Positions 24,593 to 34,310 of a DNA stretch of 53,168 bases are shown here, piece after piece. Source of the stretch: UMGS1889 sp900556055. Its GTDB lineage: Bacteria > Bacillota > Clostridia > Oscillospirales > Ruminococcaceae. The number at the start of each line of letters is the position of its first letter. The first letter of the stretch is position 1. The position numbers were made by a program, and so were the translations under genes. The stretch spans positions 1 to 53,168 of the forward strand of contig CABQEV010000017.1 of NCBI GenBank assembly GCA_902463265.1. The letters run 5' to 3'. The notes below the pieces were generated by a model. That model was not told the origin of the DNA. It made no database searches and worked only from the letters and a program-made list of their open reading frames with translations.

Positions 24593-25594
24593 ATGGCTGA
24601 CGTGCTTTCGCAAAGCCAGATCGACGCACTGCTGAACAGCTTCAGTGCCAACGGTTCAGAAGCTTTTGAGGAGATCGAAACTAACGAAAAAGCGGATAAT
24701 GTCAAGAACTATGACTTCCGCATGCCGAAAAAGTTCACTAAGGAACAGCTCAAAACGGTAGAAAGTATCTTCGAGACCTACGCAAGAGTCATTTCCTCCT
24801 ACCTGACAGGTCTGCTCAGACTTTACTGCAAGGTAGAGGTCATGCAGATCGAGGAGCAGAGATACTACGAGTTCAACAACGCCCTCCCCGATTATGTCAT
24901 GCTTTCGACCGTAAATATGGGCATTGTGGACGAGGATGTTCTTGAGACCTCCATCATAATGCAGCTCGCAAACCCTATCACCTATTGCATGATCGACCGT
25001 CTTATGGGCGGCGACGGTCAGTTCACCAGCATAAACAGGGATTTCACGGAGATCGAAGTCGGTCTGATGTCCAACGTTATGTCAAAGCTCGCAGCGAGCC
25101 TGAAGCAGGCGTGGGATCCGTTTATCGAGGTAAATCCCGTAATGACGAGCCTCGAAACAAACGCAAGAGTCCTCCAGTCGATAAATCCCGACGATGTTGT
25201 TATCCTTGTAATGCTGGAGCTTGAGATAAAGCAGACGAAAAATACGCTTTCCATCTGTATCCCCGCTCTTAATCTCGAAAGCATAATGGCGAAATTCTCC
25301 GACAGATTTGCCAAGAGCGGAAAGAAATTCGATGCAAATAAGGACAGCGAACGCCGCGAGGAAATTCTCAGCGGAATAAAGAACAGCAAGCTGAAGGTCG
25401 ATGCCGTTTTATCCGAAACTCAGGTCGATCTTTACGATATACTTACCCTCCAGCCCGGAGATATAATCCCGCTTAATAAAAATATCTCGGACAATGTCGT
25501 CATCAAAATAGGCGGACATGTCTGGTTTGACGGAAAACTGGGCGAAAAGGGCGGCCGCAAGGCTGTGAAAATAGATAATATATACAAGAATTGA
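24593..25594 (+). CDS. fliM: Flagellar motor switch protein FliM
   Basis: A 333-residue C-ring protein. The N-terminal CheY-P-binding motif is intact (LSQSQIDALLNSF, residues ~5-17), followed by a flexible linker, the CheC-like middle domain and a C-terminal SpoA domain (VDLYDILTLQPGDIIPLNK). It binds FliG above and FliY/FliN below. No fliL gene lies between motB and fliM, unlike in many Firmicutes. Confidence 0.95.
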   Translation: MADVLSQSQIDALLNSFSANGSEAFEEIETNEKADNVKNYDFRMPKKFTKEQLKTVESIFETYARVISSYLTGLLRLYCKVEVMQIEEQRYYEFNNALPDYVMLSTVNMGIVDEDVLETSIIMQLANPITYCMIDRLMGGDGQFTSINRDFTEIEVGLMSNVMSKLAASLKQAWDPFIEVNPVMTSLETNARVLQSINPDDVVILVMLELEIKQTKNTLSICIPALNLESIMAKFSDRFAKSGKKFDANKDSERREEILSGIKNSKLKVDAVLSETQVDLYDILTLQPGDIIPLNKNISDNVVIKIGGHVWFDGKLGEKGGRKAVKIDNIYKN

Positions 25595-25607
25595 GGTAAT
25601 GGAGAGA

Positions 25608-26954
25608 ATGAGCAACGAAAACCTTATCCAAGGCTTCGGCGAGGTGGAAAAAGACGCTATCGGCGAAATTGAAAATATCACCATGGGCTCTGCCGCTACT
25701 GCCGTCTCCAACCTGCTGGGTGCCAAGGTGTGGATCACTACACCGCAGGTAAGCGTCGTAAAAGCCAAAGATATGTCCTACCCCGATCTGGAGCCGTCTA
25801 TCCATGTTACTATCCAGTACATAAAGGGCGTAAGCGGTTCCTCTATACTCGTGCTGAAGCAGAACGATGTGCAGCTCATACTTAATCAGCTGATGGGTCA
25901 GCCGCTCGTTATTTCAGACGATTTCCAGTTCGATGAGATGAATATTTCCGCAGTCTGCGAGGTCATGAACCAGATGATGGGTGCTTCGGCTACCGCTCTT
26001 TCGGAGCTGATCGACACTTCTGTCGATATCTCGACCCCTGTTGCTGCGATCCACGAAAAGGACGAGCCCTTCTCTATCGCAGGAGATGTTGACGGCGAGA
26101 ATTATGTCTGCCAGGTAAAGTTCAACATCACTATCGACGGAGTTATAAACAGTGAGTTCATTACCGTCCTCTCGATAGATCTTGCAAAGTCTATGGCTGA
26201 TAAGATGCTCCAGGGCTACGGCACAGCTGTCGAAGAGGCTACAAAGGAGAATTCCTTCGCCCAGGAGGCTGCCGCTATCGCATCTCAGAGCGGCGACGGA
26301 AAGCTCAGCCAGGAGCAGATCGAGGCTATGCTCAATGTCGGCAATGCTTCTTCAGCTTCCTCTTCGCCCGCACCGTCCCCCGCACCCGCAGCACCTGCAC
26401 CTCAGCCGGCTCCGCAGCCTGTACCCCAGCCTGCACCCGCGCAGAATGTGCCTGATATGCAGAATCCGCAGGCAGCTATGCCTCAGATGAATATGCAGCA
26501 GATGCCGCAGCAGCCCTACGGCTATCCCCAGCAGCCCGCTGACCCCAATATGCAGCAGATGCCCCAGGGCTATCCGCCGTATTATTATCAGCAGCCTGTT
26601 TATATGCAGCCGAATGTCAATGTTCAGCCCGTTCAGCTCAAGAGCTTCGAGGACTATAACTCACCGCTGCTGAATAAGGATGAGAATGACAACCTGAAGC
26701 TGCTGATGGGTATCCCCCTCGATGTTACCGTTGAACTCGGCTCAACATCCAAGAAGGTTAAGGAGATACTTGAGTTCCAGCAGGGAACTATAATCGAACT
26801 TGAACGTCAGGCAGGCGCTCCTGTTGATGTTATAGTAAACGGTCACCTTATCGCAAAGGGAGATGTCGTCGTTATCGGCGATAACTTCGCAGTGCGTATC
26901 ACGGAGATCGTGAAGTCCCGCTTCCTCGAATCACTCGGCGAAGCAAATAAGTAA
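25608..26954 (+). CDS. fliY: Motor switch phosphatase FliY (CheC domain + FliN domain)
   Basis: About 448 residues. The N-terminal two thirds is a CheC-like CheY-P phosphatase with two E-x2-N active-site signatures (EIEN near residue 20 and EVMN near 120). A long Pro/Gln/Met/Ala-rich linker (roughly residues 240-350, many PQPAPQP and QQMPQ stretches) follows, and then a C-terminal SpoA/FliN domain (LLMGIPLDVTVELGSTSKKVKEIL). It builds the lower C ring and dephosphorylates CheY-P at the motor. The ATG at 25608 follows GGAGAGA; the in-frame ATG at 25599 lies only two bases after GAGGT and is possible. No separate fliN is present. Confidence 0.93.
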   Translation: MSNENLIQGFGEVEKDAIGEIENITMGSAATAVSNLLGAKVWITTPQVSVVKAKDMSYPDLEPSIHVTIQYIKGVSGSSILVLKQNDVQLILNQLMGQPLVISDDFQFDEMNISAVCEVMNQMMGASATALSELIDTSVDISTPVAAIHEKDEPFSIAGDVDGENYVCQVKFNITIDGVINSEFITVLSIDLAKSMADKMLQGYGTAVEEATKENSFAQEAAAIASQSGDGKLSQEQIEAMLNVGNASSASSSPAPSPAPAAPAPQPAPQPVPQPAPAQNVPDMQNPQAAMPQMNMQQMPQQPYGYPQQPADPNMQQMPQGYPPYYYQQPVYMQPNVNVQPVQLKSFEDYNSPLLNKDENDNLKLLMGIPLDVTVELGSTSKKVKEILEFQQGTIIELERQAGAPVDVIVNGHLIAKGDVVVIGDNFAVRITEIVKSRFLESLGEANK

Positions 26955-27039
26955 GCTTACACATCGCACCGCGGACAGCCGCAGATGCCGCAGCGTGCGG
27001 ATAATATATTTTTTCTATGCGGAGAAACGGAGTATTATT

Positions 27040-27402
27040 ATGGATAAGAAAATTCTTCTGGTTGACGACGCTGCTTTCATGCGAATGATGATCAAGAATG
27101 CACTTACTCAGAATGGCTATACAAACATTCTCGAAGCTGCAGACGGTGAGATCGCCTGCAATACATACGCTGCCGAGAAGCCCGACCTCGTTATCATGGA
27201 CATCACAATGCCCAATAAGACAGGCATCGAGGCTCTCAGAGATATCAAGGCATCAGATCCTTCCGCTAAGGTAGTAATGTGCAGCGCTATGGGTCAGGAA
27301 TCCATGGTTGTAGAGGCTATCAAGCTGGGCGCTCTCGACTTCATCGTAAAGCCTTTCAAGCCTGAGAGAATCCTCCAGACTGTAAAGAAAGTAATCGGCT
27401 GA
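27040..27402 (+). CDS. cheY: Chemotaxis response regulator CheY
   Basis: A 120-residue stand-alone receiver domain. Acidic pair D9-D10, phospho-acceptor D54 (VIMDITMPN), the conserved Ser in MCSAMGQ and Lys in VKPFKP are all present. CheY-P binds FliM/FliY and changes rotation. The GGAG eight bases upstream fixes the start. Its stop shares one base with the fliO start (TGATG). Confidence 0.95.
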   Translation: MDKKILLVDDAAFMRMMIKNALTQNGYTNILEAADGEIACNTYAAEKPDLVIMDITMPNKTGIEALRDIKASDPSAKVVMCSAMGQESMVVEAIKLGALDFIVKPFKPERILQTVKKVIG

Positions 27403-27818
27403 TGAAGGAGATCTTCACAGTCCTGCTGGCTCTTATAGGGGTAATTCTGCTTATATGGGTGACATGCAGACTGGCAAGATGGCTGAATAACCGCGTATTT
27501 ACGGGGCAGAGCGGAGCTGTCGGCGGCAAAAGGCTGCTGACGGCAGTTGAACGTCTGCCTCTTTCAAACGATAAGTTTCTTGTGGCTGTCAGGGCGGGCA
27601 GCAAGCTCCTTCTGATAGGAGTAAGCCCGCAGCATACCGAGCTTATCTGCGAGCTTGACAGCGAAGAAGCGGAAAAGCTGTATAATACAGGCGGAAACGG
27701 GGGCGAAGGGGAAATGGATTTTCTTTCGGCACTCAAAAAAGTTACCGCCGAAAAATTTCACCCCGTCGGCAATTCCCGAAACAGCAGCGAAAAGGACGGT
27801 AACGACAATGAACAATAA
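27402..27818 (+). CDS. fliO: Flagellar export protein FliO
   Basis: A 138-residue protein with one N-terminal transmembrane helix (VLLALIGVILLIWVTCRLA) and a small beta-rich cytoplasmic domain (KRLLTAVERLPLSNDKFLVAVRAGSKLLLIG), the standard FliO layout. It assists assembly of the FliP ring. The C-terminal 35 residues are polar and probably disordered. It overlaps cheY by one base and fliP by eleven. Confidence 0.9.
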   Translation: MKEIFTVLLALIGVILLIWVTCRLARWLNNRVFTGQSGAVGGKRLLTAVERLPLSNDKFLVAVRAGSKLLLIGVSPQHTELICELDSEEAEKLYNTGGNGGEGEMDFLSALKKVTAEKFHPVGNSRNSSEKDGNDNEQ

Positions 27819-28755
27819 ATTTTCGTCTTTTATATCGGCTGTAAGGAAAATGGCAGTCGGGGTATCCGTGTTTGCGGCAGCCTTTTCCATGCTATCCTGC
27901 CCTGTCTATGCCGCTGAAACGCCTGAAACAGAGCCGACTGCTATCGTCACGACTATCCCGAACGTCGAAACTGAGGTCCCCGAAACTACTCAGACTCAGG
28001 TACAGACCGAAACGGCAGCCCCCGAAGAAACAGTCACACCCTATGACGAACCCGTCACAGATGACGAAGAAAGCGACTCTCTTCTCGACAGGCTCGGAAT
28101 AAACGGCTCGAACGATACCATCGACCTTATCCTGCTGATAACTATCCTCACCCTTGCACCGTCCATCATCATCATGATGACCTGCTTTACGAGGATAATA
28201 ATAGCGTTCTCGCTCCTGCGAAATGCTATGGGCATACAGCAGACACCGCCGAATCAGGTGCTGATAGGTCTTGCGCTGTTCCTGACGATGTTCATAATGT
28301 CCCCCGTCATAGATCAGGTAGATCAGGTCGCATATGCGCCGTACAAAAGCGGCGAGATAACCATGACCGAGGCGATAAAAGCGGCTGAAACTCCCGTAAA
28401 GAAGTGGATGCTCGCAAATACATCGAACGATACGATGTCGTTTTTCATCGACATGACGGGCGGCGAATATCCCGAAACGGAGGAGCAGGCACTTGAAACG
28501 CTCGACTTCCGCACGGTAGTTCCCGCATTTATCCTGAGCGAGATAAAGATAGGCTTTGAGATAGGCTTCCTTCTGTTTATCCCGTTCCTTGTCATAGATA
28601 TCGTCGTGTCCTCGACGCTTATGTCGCTCGGTATGATAATGCTGCCGCCTGCTACGATAGCGATGCCGTTCAAGATATTGCTGTTCGTAATGGTGGACGG
28701 CTGGACTCTCCTCACGGGCGCACTCGTAAACGGCTTCAACGCCGTCACTTTTTAA
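27808..28755 (+). CDS. fliP: Flagellar export gate protein FliP with long N-terminal region
   Basis: A 315-residue protein. An N-terminal signal peptide with a likely cleavage after VYA is followed by ~50 residues rich in Thr, Glu and Pro. The FliP core then starts near residue 90 with four transmembrane helices (LILLITILTLAPSIIIMMT ... IIAFSLLRNAMGIQQTPPNQVLIGLALFL). FliP, FliQ and FliR form the export pore. The core is about the size of a whole typical FliP, so the extension is extra. The ATG at 27808 is chosen because the upstream in-frame region lies inside fliO. Confidence 0.94.
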   Translation: MNNKFSSFISAVRKMAVGVSVFAAAFSMLSCPVYAAETPETEPTAIVTTIPNVETEVPETTQTQVQTETAAPEETVTPYDEPVTDDEESDSLLDRLGINGSNDTIDLILLITILTLAPSIIIMMTCFTRIIIAFSLLRNAMGIQQTPPNQVLIGLALFLTMFIMSPVIDQVDQVAYAPYKSGEITMTEAIKAAETPVKKWMLANTSNDTMSFFIDMTGGEYPETEEQALETLDFRTVVPAFILSEIKIGFEIGFLLFIPFLVIDIVVSSTLMSLGMIMLPPATIAMPFKILLFVMVDGWTLLTGALVNGFNAVTF

Positions 28756-28782
28756 ATAAAACAGTGAAAGGATAGAGGTAAA

Positions 28783-29058
28783 ATGTCGCAGGACGCAGTT
28801 CTTGAAGTTTTTCATGATGCACTTATGCTCGCTTTGATGCTCTGCGGCCCTATGCTCATCATAAGCATCATCGTCGGACTCGTCATCTCGATAATCCAGG
28901 CGGCAACGCAGGTGCATGAGCAGACTATAACCTTTGTCCCGAAGCTCGTAGCCATCGCACTTATCCTGCTTGTGACAGGTCCGTGGATGATGAACCAGAT
29001 GAACGAATTCACCGTCAAGCTGTTCGATCTCATCTCGCAGATCTCGCAGCACGGCTAG
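28783..29058 (+). CDS. fliQ: Flagellar export gate protein FliQ
   Basis: A 91-residue protein with two transmembrane helices and the conserved central motif IQAATQVHEQTITFVPKL. Length and position between fliP and fliR are standard. An AAGGATAGAGG sequence precedes the ATG. Confidence 0.95.
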   Translation: MSQDAVLEVFHDALMLALMLCGPMLIISIIVGLVISIIQAATQVHEQTITFVPKLVAIALILLVTGPWMMNQMNEFTVKLFDLISQISQHG

Positions 29059-29069
29059 GGTGAACGCTT

Positions 29070-29855
29070 ATGACTTACTGGGATTTTCTTTTGCAGGATC
29101 TCGATGCAAAGCTCCTCGTTTTTGCGAGATTTCTCGGGATCTTCGCTTTCAATCCGATGCTGTCGAGGAAAAATCTTCCCGCAGCCGTCCGTGTGCTGAC
29201 GGCGCTTGCCGTGACGCTCGGCGCACTGACGGTGATAGATGTAAACCCGATAGATACCGTGTCAACCGGCGTTTTTGCGCTGATGCTCCTCAAAGAGGGC
29301 TTCATCGGCGTTGTTCTCGGCTTCGTGACGCAGCTTTTCCTGTCCTCAACTCTCCTTTCGGGCGAGATAATGGATATGCAGGAGGGACTCAGTATGTCCC
29401 GTATCTACGACCCCGGCTCGGGCGTGCAGATGCCGCTCATGGGTACGGTCACATCGTATATGCTCTACCTGCTGTTCTTCGCCTCGAATTCGCACCTCAC
29501 CTATATCCGCCTTATGACGCTCAGCTTCGATATGATACCGATCGGCGAAGGCGGCGTGAATACGTCAATATGGCTGGTCATAACCGACTATTTCGTCACA
29601 GCTCTGGTGCTTGGTCTGAAGCTCGCAATGCCGATGCTTGCGGCACAGATGATAATGGAGGTCTGCATGGGAATACTCATGAAGGCAGTCCCCCAGATAC
29701 AGGTAATGGTCGTGAATATGCAGATGAAAATGCTGCTCGGATTGTTCCTGACAGTCCTGTTTACGCCCATTTTCGCATCATTCCTCGATACCGTTCTCGA
29801 TACGATGAATGACGCTCTGTATAATACCCTGCCTGCGATAATTGCGCAGAGTTAA
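29070..29855 (+). CDS. fliR: Flagellar export gate protein FliR
   Basis: A 261-residue protein with about six hydrophobic helices. The family pattern FARFLGIFAFNPMLSRKNLPAAVR at the N-terminus and GEIMDMQEGLSMSRIYDP in the middle are clear. It is a separate gene from flhB, not fused as in some clostridia. Confidence 0.95.
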   Translation: MTYWDFLLQDLDAKLLVFARFLGIFAFNPMLSRKNLPAAVRVLTALAVTLGALTVIDVNPIDTVSTGVFALMLLKEGFIGVVLGFVTQLFLSSTLLSGEIMDMQEGLSMSRIYDPGSGVQMPLMGTVTSYMLYLLFFASNSHLTYIRLMTLSFDMIPIGEGGVNTSIWLVITDYFVTALVLGLKLAMPMLAAQMIMEVCMGILMKAVPQIQVMVVNMQMKMLLGLFLTVLFTPIFASFLDTVLDTMNDALYNTLPAIIAQS

Positions 29856-30051
29856 ATTAAGCTTATAATATACTTAATGTATATTGATATATTACTATCC
29901 GTACTGATGTGTGTTATATTACAATATGTATAATCCTGTAAGTATAATAATTATTGGATATACAAGCAGTAAATATACATCAGGTAAAATCCCGATGATA
30001 TATACATAATGTAAATATCATCCTTCCGCATAAAGAGAGGGGGGATGCATC
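29856..30051. other. A/T-rich spacer between fliR and flhB
   Basis: A 196-bp stretch of short A/T-rich palindromes. Several TATAAT-like hexamers occur (near 29929), none with a good -35. A secondary start for flhB-flhA-fliA is possible but not demonstrable. A GGGGGGAT ribosome binding site stands before flhB. Confidence 0.4.
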
Positions 30052-31209
30052 ATGGCAAGCGACAGCGGCGAGGAGAAAACCGAAGAAGCCACCCCCAAAC
30101 GAAAGCGGGATGAGCGAAAAAAAGGTAATGTCTTCACGAGCAAGGATCTCACTGCGGCGTTTTTCATTCTCGGAATGTTCGCCATGTTCAAGATCCTCGC
30201 CAATATCATTCTTAAGTCCCTCAGCCGGTCCATGACCTACTGGGTAGGCATAAGCGGCACTGCGGACGAGTTCTTCAGGGACGGTACATACGCAACTCAG
30301 GTCCTTCTGCAGGTGTGCAGGACAACGGCGATAGCCGCAGGACCTCTCCTTCTGATAGGAATTGCCATAAACGTCCTTCTGACGGGCGCTCAGACGAGAT
30401 TTATCTTCTCGATGGAGCCTGCAAAATTCAAAATGAGCAGGCTGAACCCGATCGAGGGCATAAAGAAAATGTTCTCCCTCAGAACGGTCGTCGAGCTGCT
30501 GAAATCACTTTTAAAGATCGCTGTCATATTCGCACTCGTCAAAAGCGAGATCGAAGAACAGCTGCCGACTATAATGAAGCTCCCCGAAATGGAGCTTATG
30601 CAGGCGGTCGGATATGTATGCTCAGTCATATTTTCCATCTCAATGACGATAGGCATGGTTTTCGTGTTTATCGGCATCGTTGACCTTCTCTACCAGTGGT
30701 ATGACCATAACAAGAACCTGAAGATGACAAAGCAGGAGGTCAAGGAAGAATACAAGCAGATGGAGGGCGACCCGCAGATCAAGGGCAAGATCAAGCAGAA
30801 ACAGCGTGAAATGGCGCAGCAGCGTATGATGCAGGACGTGCCGAAGGCGGACGTTGTTATCAGAAACCCTACGCATTACGCTGTCGCCGTGAAATATGAC
30901 CCCGAAAAGCACCGCGCGCCGCTGGTAGTTGCCAAGGGTGCGGACAATATCGCAATGAAAATTATCGAGATCGCAAAGGAAAACGACGTTACAATGGTCG
31001 AAAACCGTCCCCTTGCGAGAGCTCTTTACGATAAGATCGACATAGGCAGGGAGATAACCCCCGACTTCTATCAGCAGGTCGCAGAGATACTCGCCTTTGT
31101 CTATGACCTCAAAAACAAGCGTCCCCCGTTCGGCGAAACGAGATCACTTTCGGACAGCTATCCCGAGGACGTTTACGAGCATTATTCCGATGAGGATAAT
31201 GAACAGTAA
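30052..31209 (+). CDS. flhB: Flagellar export switch protein FlhB
   Basis: A 385-residue protein with a charged N-terminal tail (KTEEATPKRKRDERKKGNV), four transmembrane helices and a cytoplasmic domain with the autocleavage motif NPTH at residues 272-275. Cleavage there, together with FliK, switches export from rod/hook to filament substrates. A 35-residue acidic C-terminal tail is present. Confidence 0.96.
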   Translation: MASDSGEEKTEEATPKRKRDERKKGNVFTSKDLTAAFFILGMFAMFKILANIILKSLSRSMTYWVGISGTADEFFRDGTYATQVLLQVCRTTAIAAGPLLLIGIAINVLLTGAQTRFIFSMEPAKFKMSRLNPIEGIKKMFSLRTVVELLKSLLKIAVIFALVKSEIEEQLPTIMKLPEMELMQAVGYVCSVIFSISMTIGMVFVFIGIVDLLYQWYDHNKNLKMTKQEVKEEYKQMEGDPQIKGKIKQKQREMAQQRMMQDVPKADVVIRNPTHYAVAVKYDPEKHRAPLVVAKGADNIAMKIIEIAKENDVTMVENRPLARALYDKIDIGREITPDFYQQVAEILAFVYDLKNKRPPFGETRSLSDSYPEDVYEHYSDEDNEQ

Positions 31210-31233
31210 AATATACAGAAAGGAGATAAAGCC

Positions 31234-33312
31234 GTGCATTTTAATCTGAAAAGCCTGACAAACAACCTCATACCCGTGTTCCTGCTGCTTGTTATCGTGC
31301 TTATCATTATCCCGCTGCCTACGTGGCTGCTGGACTTTATGCTGGTACTCAATATCTCCGTATCGCTTATTATCCTGCTGATGACGATGTACATAAAGTC
31401 ACCGCTGGAATTTTCGATATTCCCGTCGCTGCTGCTGGTAACGACTATCTTCCGTCTGTCGCTCAATATCTCGTCAACACGTCTTATCCTCGGAAACGGC
31501 GGAAATGCGGGACAGGTAGTTTACGCATTCGGACACTTCGTTACGGGCAACAACACAGTCGTCGGATTTATCGTGTTCATACTGATAGCTATCGTTCAGT
31601 TCCTCGTTATCACAAAGGGTGCCGAGCGAGTTGCCGAGGTATCCGCAAGATTTACCCTGGACGCTATGCCCGGTAAGCAGATGGCGATAGATGCCGACCT
31701 GAACTCGGGGCTTATCGACGAGGCGACCGCCAAGAAACGCCGTTCGGACGTTCAGCGTGAGGCTGACTTCTTCGGAGCAATGGACGGTGCTTCCAAGTTC
31801 GTAAAGGGAGATGCTATATTCTCCATCGTAGCGGCATTCGTAAACCTCATAGGCGGTGCGATAATCGGTCTTGCCATGAACGGCATGGATTTTGCCACCG
31901 TACTTTCGACATATTCTATCGCAACGGTCGGCGACGGACTTGTTTCGCAGATCCCTTCCCTGCTGATCTCAACATCAATGGGTATGATCGTAACAAGAAA
32001 CGCCTCCGAGGACAACCTGAACACCGATATGCGCCGTCAGCTGACATCTCAGCCGAGAGTCCTCTGCATCGCAGGCGGCGTAATGATACTTGCCATGGTG
32101 ATCCCGGGCTTCCCGAAGCTTGCCTGCCTTATGTGCGGCTCGCTGCTCATCGCCTGCGGAATACTGCTGATGCGGAGCGTACCAGTTACGGAAGCGGAAC
32201 AGGCTGCCAAGGCGGAAGAGCAGGCTATGGAGGAAAACAAGCAGGCACTCTCCGAAATGGAATATTACAAGGATATCGACAATGTTTATAAGCTCCTTAA
32301 TGTCGAGCCTATTGAAATGGAGTTTGGTTACAGCCTTATCCCCCTTGCCGATGAAAGCGCAGGCGGCACGCTGATCGAACGTGTCGTTATATTCAGAAAG
32401 CAGTTTGCTATCGACATGGGCATGGTCTTCCCGTCCATCAGAATGAGGGATAACCAGCACATAAACCCGAATCAGTACGTCATAAAGATAAAAGGCGAGG
32501 TAGTGGCGCAGAATGAGATACTCGTTGACCATTATCTTGCGCTCGACAGCGGAAATGTCACCAAGGAGATAGACGGCATAGATACCATTGAGCCTGCCTT
32601 CGGAATCCCCGCAAAATGGATACCCGAGGACAAAAAGCTCGCCGCAGATATGGCGGGCTATACGCTCATCGACCCGACTTCCGTTATGATAACGCATCTT
32701 TCCGAGGTCATAAAGGAGCATGCGTATGAGCTGCTCTCCCGCCAGGACGTTAAGACCATGCTTGAAAAGCTTAAGGAAACAAGCGCCGCAACCGTCGATG
32801 ATATAGTACCGTCGATAGTTTCCGTGGCATATCTCCAGAAGGTGCTTTGCATGCTGCTTAAAGAGGGCGTGCCTATAAGGGACCTCGAAACCATACTCGA
32901 AACGCTCTCGGACTATCAGAATACCCTCAAGGATATCGACATCACCGTGGAATATGTCCGTCAGGCACTGAAGCGAACAATAACAAGACGCTTTGCCGAT
33001 GCAGGACAGATAAGGGTGCTGACTCTCGATACCGAAACGGAAAACAAGATAGTCGCAGGCGTGAAAAAGTCCGAGCAGGGCTCATATCTCGCCCTCGACC
33101 CCGTAACCATACAGAAGCTCATGAATGCCCTGAACGAGCAGATAGACAGAGTAAAGGAGGTCGTCCCGAACCCGATAATCCTCACCTCGCCTATCGTCAG
33201 AGTGTATTTCAAGAAGCTTGTTGACCAGTTTATCCCGAATATCACCGTGCTTTCGTTCAATGAGATAGACAATACCGTGCAGATACAGGCTGTGGGTAAT
33301 GTGGCTATCTGA
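31234..33312 (+). CDS. flhA: Flagellar export protein FlhA
   Basis: A 692-residue protein with eight N-terminal transmembrane helices, the FHIPEP-type motif region (RFTLDAMPGKQMAIDADLNSG is within the cytoplasmic loop, split here from ARKRRSDVQREADFFGAMDG-like sequence), and a large C-terminal cytoplasmic platform that docks substrate-chaperone complexes. The start is GTG after AAAGGAGAT. It is directly followed by fliA; the usual flhF and flhG genes are missing. Confidence 0.96.
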   Translation: MHFNLKSLTNNLIPVFLLLVIVLIIIPLPTWLLDFMLVLNISVSLIILLMTMYIKSPLEFSIFPSLLLVTTIFRLSLNISSTRLILGNGGNAGQVVYAFGHFVTGNNTVVGFIVFILIAIVQFLVITKGAERVAEVSARFTLDAMPGKQMAIDADLNSGLIDEATAKKRRSDVQREADFFGAMDGASKFVKGDAIFSIVAAFVNLIGGAIIGLAMNGMDFATVLSTYSIATVGDGLVSQIPSLLISTSMGMIVTRNASEDNLNTDMRRQLTSQPRVLCIAGGVMILAMVIPGFPKLACLMCGSLLIACGILLMRSVPVTEAEQAAKAEEQAMEENKQALSEMEYYKDIDNVYKLLNVEPIEMEFGYSLIPLADESAGGTLIERVVIFRKQFAIDMGMVFPSIRMRDNQHINPNQYVIKIKGEVVAQNEILVDHYLALDSGNVTKEIDGIDTIEPAFGIPAKWIPEDKKLAADMAGYTLIDPTSVMITHLSEVIKEHAYELLSRQDVKTMLEKLKETSAATVDDIVPSIVSVAYLQKVLCMLLKEGVPIRDLETILETLSDYQNTLKDIDITVEYVRQALKRTITRRFADAGQIRVLTLDTETENKIVAGVKKSEQGSYLALDPVTIQKLMNALNEQIDRVKEVVPNPIILTSPIVRVYFKKLVDQFIPNITVLSFNEIDNTVQIQAVGNVAI

Positions 33313-33374
33313 TAGATTATCGCCGCCACTTTCACCCCAAATGTAAATAATCCCCGACAATTTCCCCGTTTCTA

Positions 33375-33403
33375 TGGACAAACAGGAAAAAATGTAGTAC
33401 AAT
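33375..33403 (+). promoter_or_regulatory. Candidate promoter of fliA
   Basis: TGGACA (33375-33380), 17-bp spacer, TACAAT (33398-33403), 40 bp before the fliA ATG. A separate start would allow FliA to be made independently of the long upstream transcript. Confidence 0.65.
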
Positions 33404-33443
33404 AAAAGTAAGCATAGCATATCACCGAAGGGAGGCTCGCTTT

Positions 33444-34244
33444 ATGACTGCCGACGCAGCTGAGGACATCTCCCGAATGGAGACGCAGAACGGGCCGTCT
33501 CCGAAGGAAATGCTCCTTCTGAAATATAAGCAGACAGGCGATGTTTCCGTAAGGAACGAGATCATCATGCAGTACATGAATATCGTGAGATACGCTGCCG
33601 TTTCCGCACGCAATATGTACTGCGGCTGTGCCGATCCCGAGGATATCGTCAACGAGGCGGTCATGGCGCTTATGTCCGCCGCAGACAGCTTCGACCCCGA
33701 AAAGGGCGTGAAGTTCGAAACCTATGCGTCCATCAAGGTGAGGGGTGCTGTTATCGACTATATCCGCAGGCAGGATATTATCCCGAGAAGCGTGCGCAAA
33801 TTCGCCAAAGAGTATAATTCCGCTTATTCCGAGCTTTACACTGAGCTGAACCGTGAGCCCGAGGACGGCGAGATAGCCGAAAAAATGGGCATTTCCGCCG
33901 AAAAGCTCCGCTCAATGACCGCTCAGTCCTCCGCCGCTCAGACCGTTTCGCTGGACGAAATGATGTCCGAGAGCGGGTTCGAAATACCCGAAAAACCGTC
34001 CGCTGAGGGCGTGTGGGACGCAGAAAAGCACCTCTGGACAGAGGAACGCCGTGCAGTTCTTGCCGATGCCATAAGAAAGCTGAACGACAGGGAACGCACC
34101 GTCATAACCCTTTATTACTACGAAAAACTCAGGCTCTCCGAGATCGGAAAGGTGCTGGACATCTCCGAATCAAGAGTCAGTCAGATACATTCAAAGGCTG
34201 TCGCTAAGCTCAGAGCTTATACTCTCGATTATCTCAGAGGATAA
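33444..34244 (+). CDS. fliA: Flagellar sigma factor FliA/SigD (sigma-28)
   Basis: A 266-residue group 3 sigma factor. Region 2 (VRYAAVSARNMYCGCADPED ... FETYASIKVRGAVIDYIRRQD), region 3 (FAKEYNSAYSELYTELNREP) and region 4 with its helix-turn-helix (LSEIGKVLDISESRVSQIHSKAVAKL) are all present. It directs RNA polymerase to late flagellar and chemotaxis promoters. An anti-sigma factor flgM gene is not in the window. A GGGAGG ribosome binding site precedes the ATG. Confidence 0.95.
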   Translation: MTADAAEDISRMETQNGPSPKEMLLLKYKQTGDVSVRNEIIMQYMNIVRYAAVSARNMYCGCADPEDIVNEAVMALMSAADSFDPEKGVKFETYASIKVRGAVIDYIRRQDIIPRSVRKFAKEYNSAYSELYTELNREPEDGEIAEKMGISAEKLRSMTAQSSAAQTVSLDEMMSESGFEIPEKPSAEGVWDAEKHLWTEERRAVLADAIRKLNDRERTVITLYYYEKLRLSEIGKVLDISESRVSQIHSKAVAKLRAYTLDYLRG

Positions 34245-34310
34245 ATATACAAATTGTATTATTCTGTTTGTATTATATTTTGGATAATATACTCTGAGTA
34301 TTCACACGGC

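Noticed and set aside
27892..29052. A 386-codon minus-strand frame opposite fliP and fliQ
   Set aside because: Arg/Tyr/His/Asp-rich composition typical of an antisense shadow.
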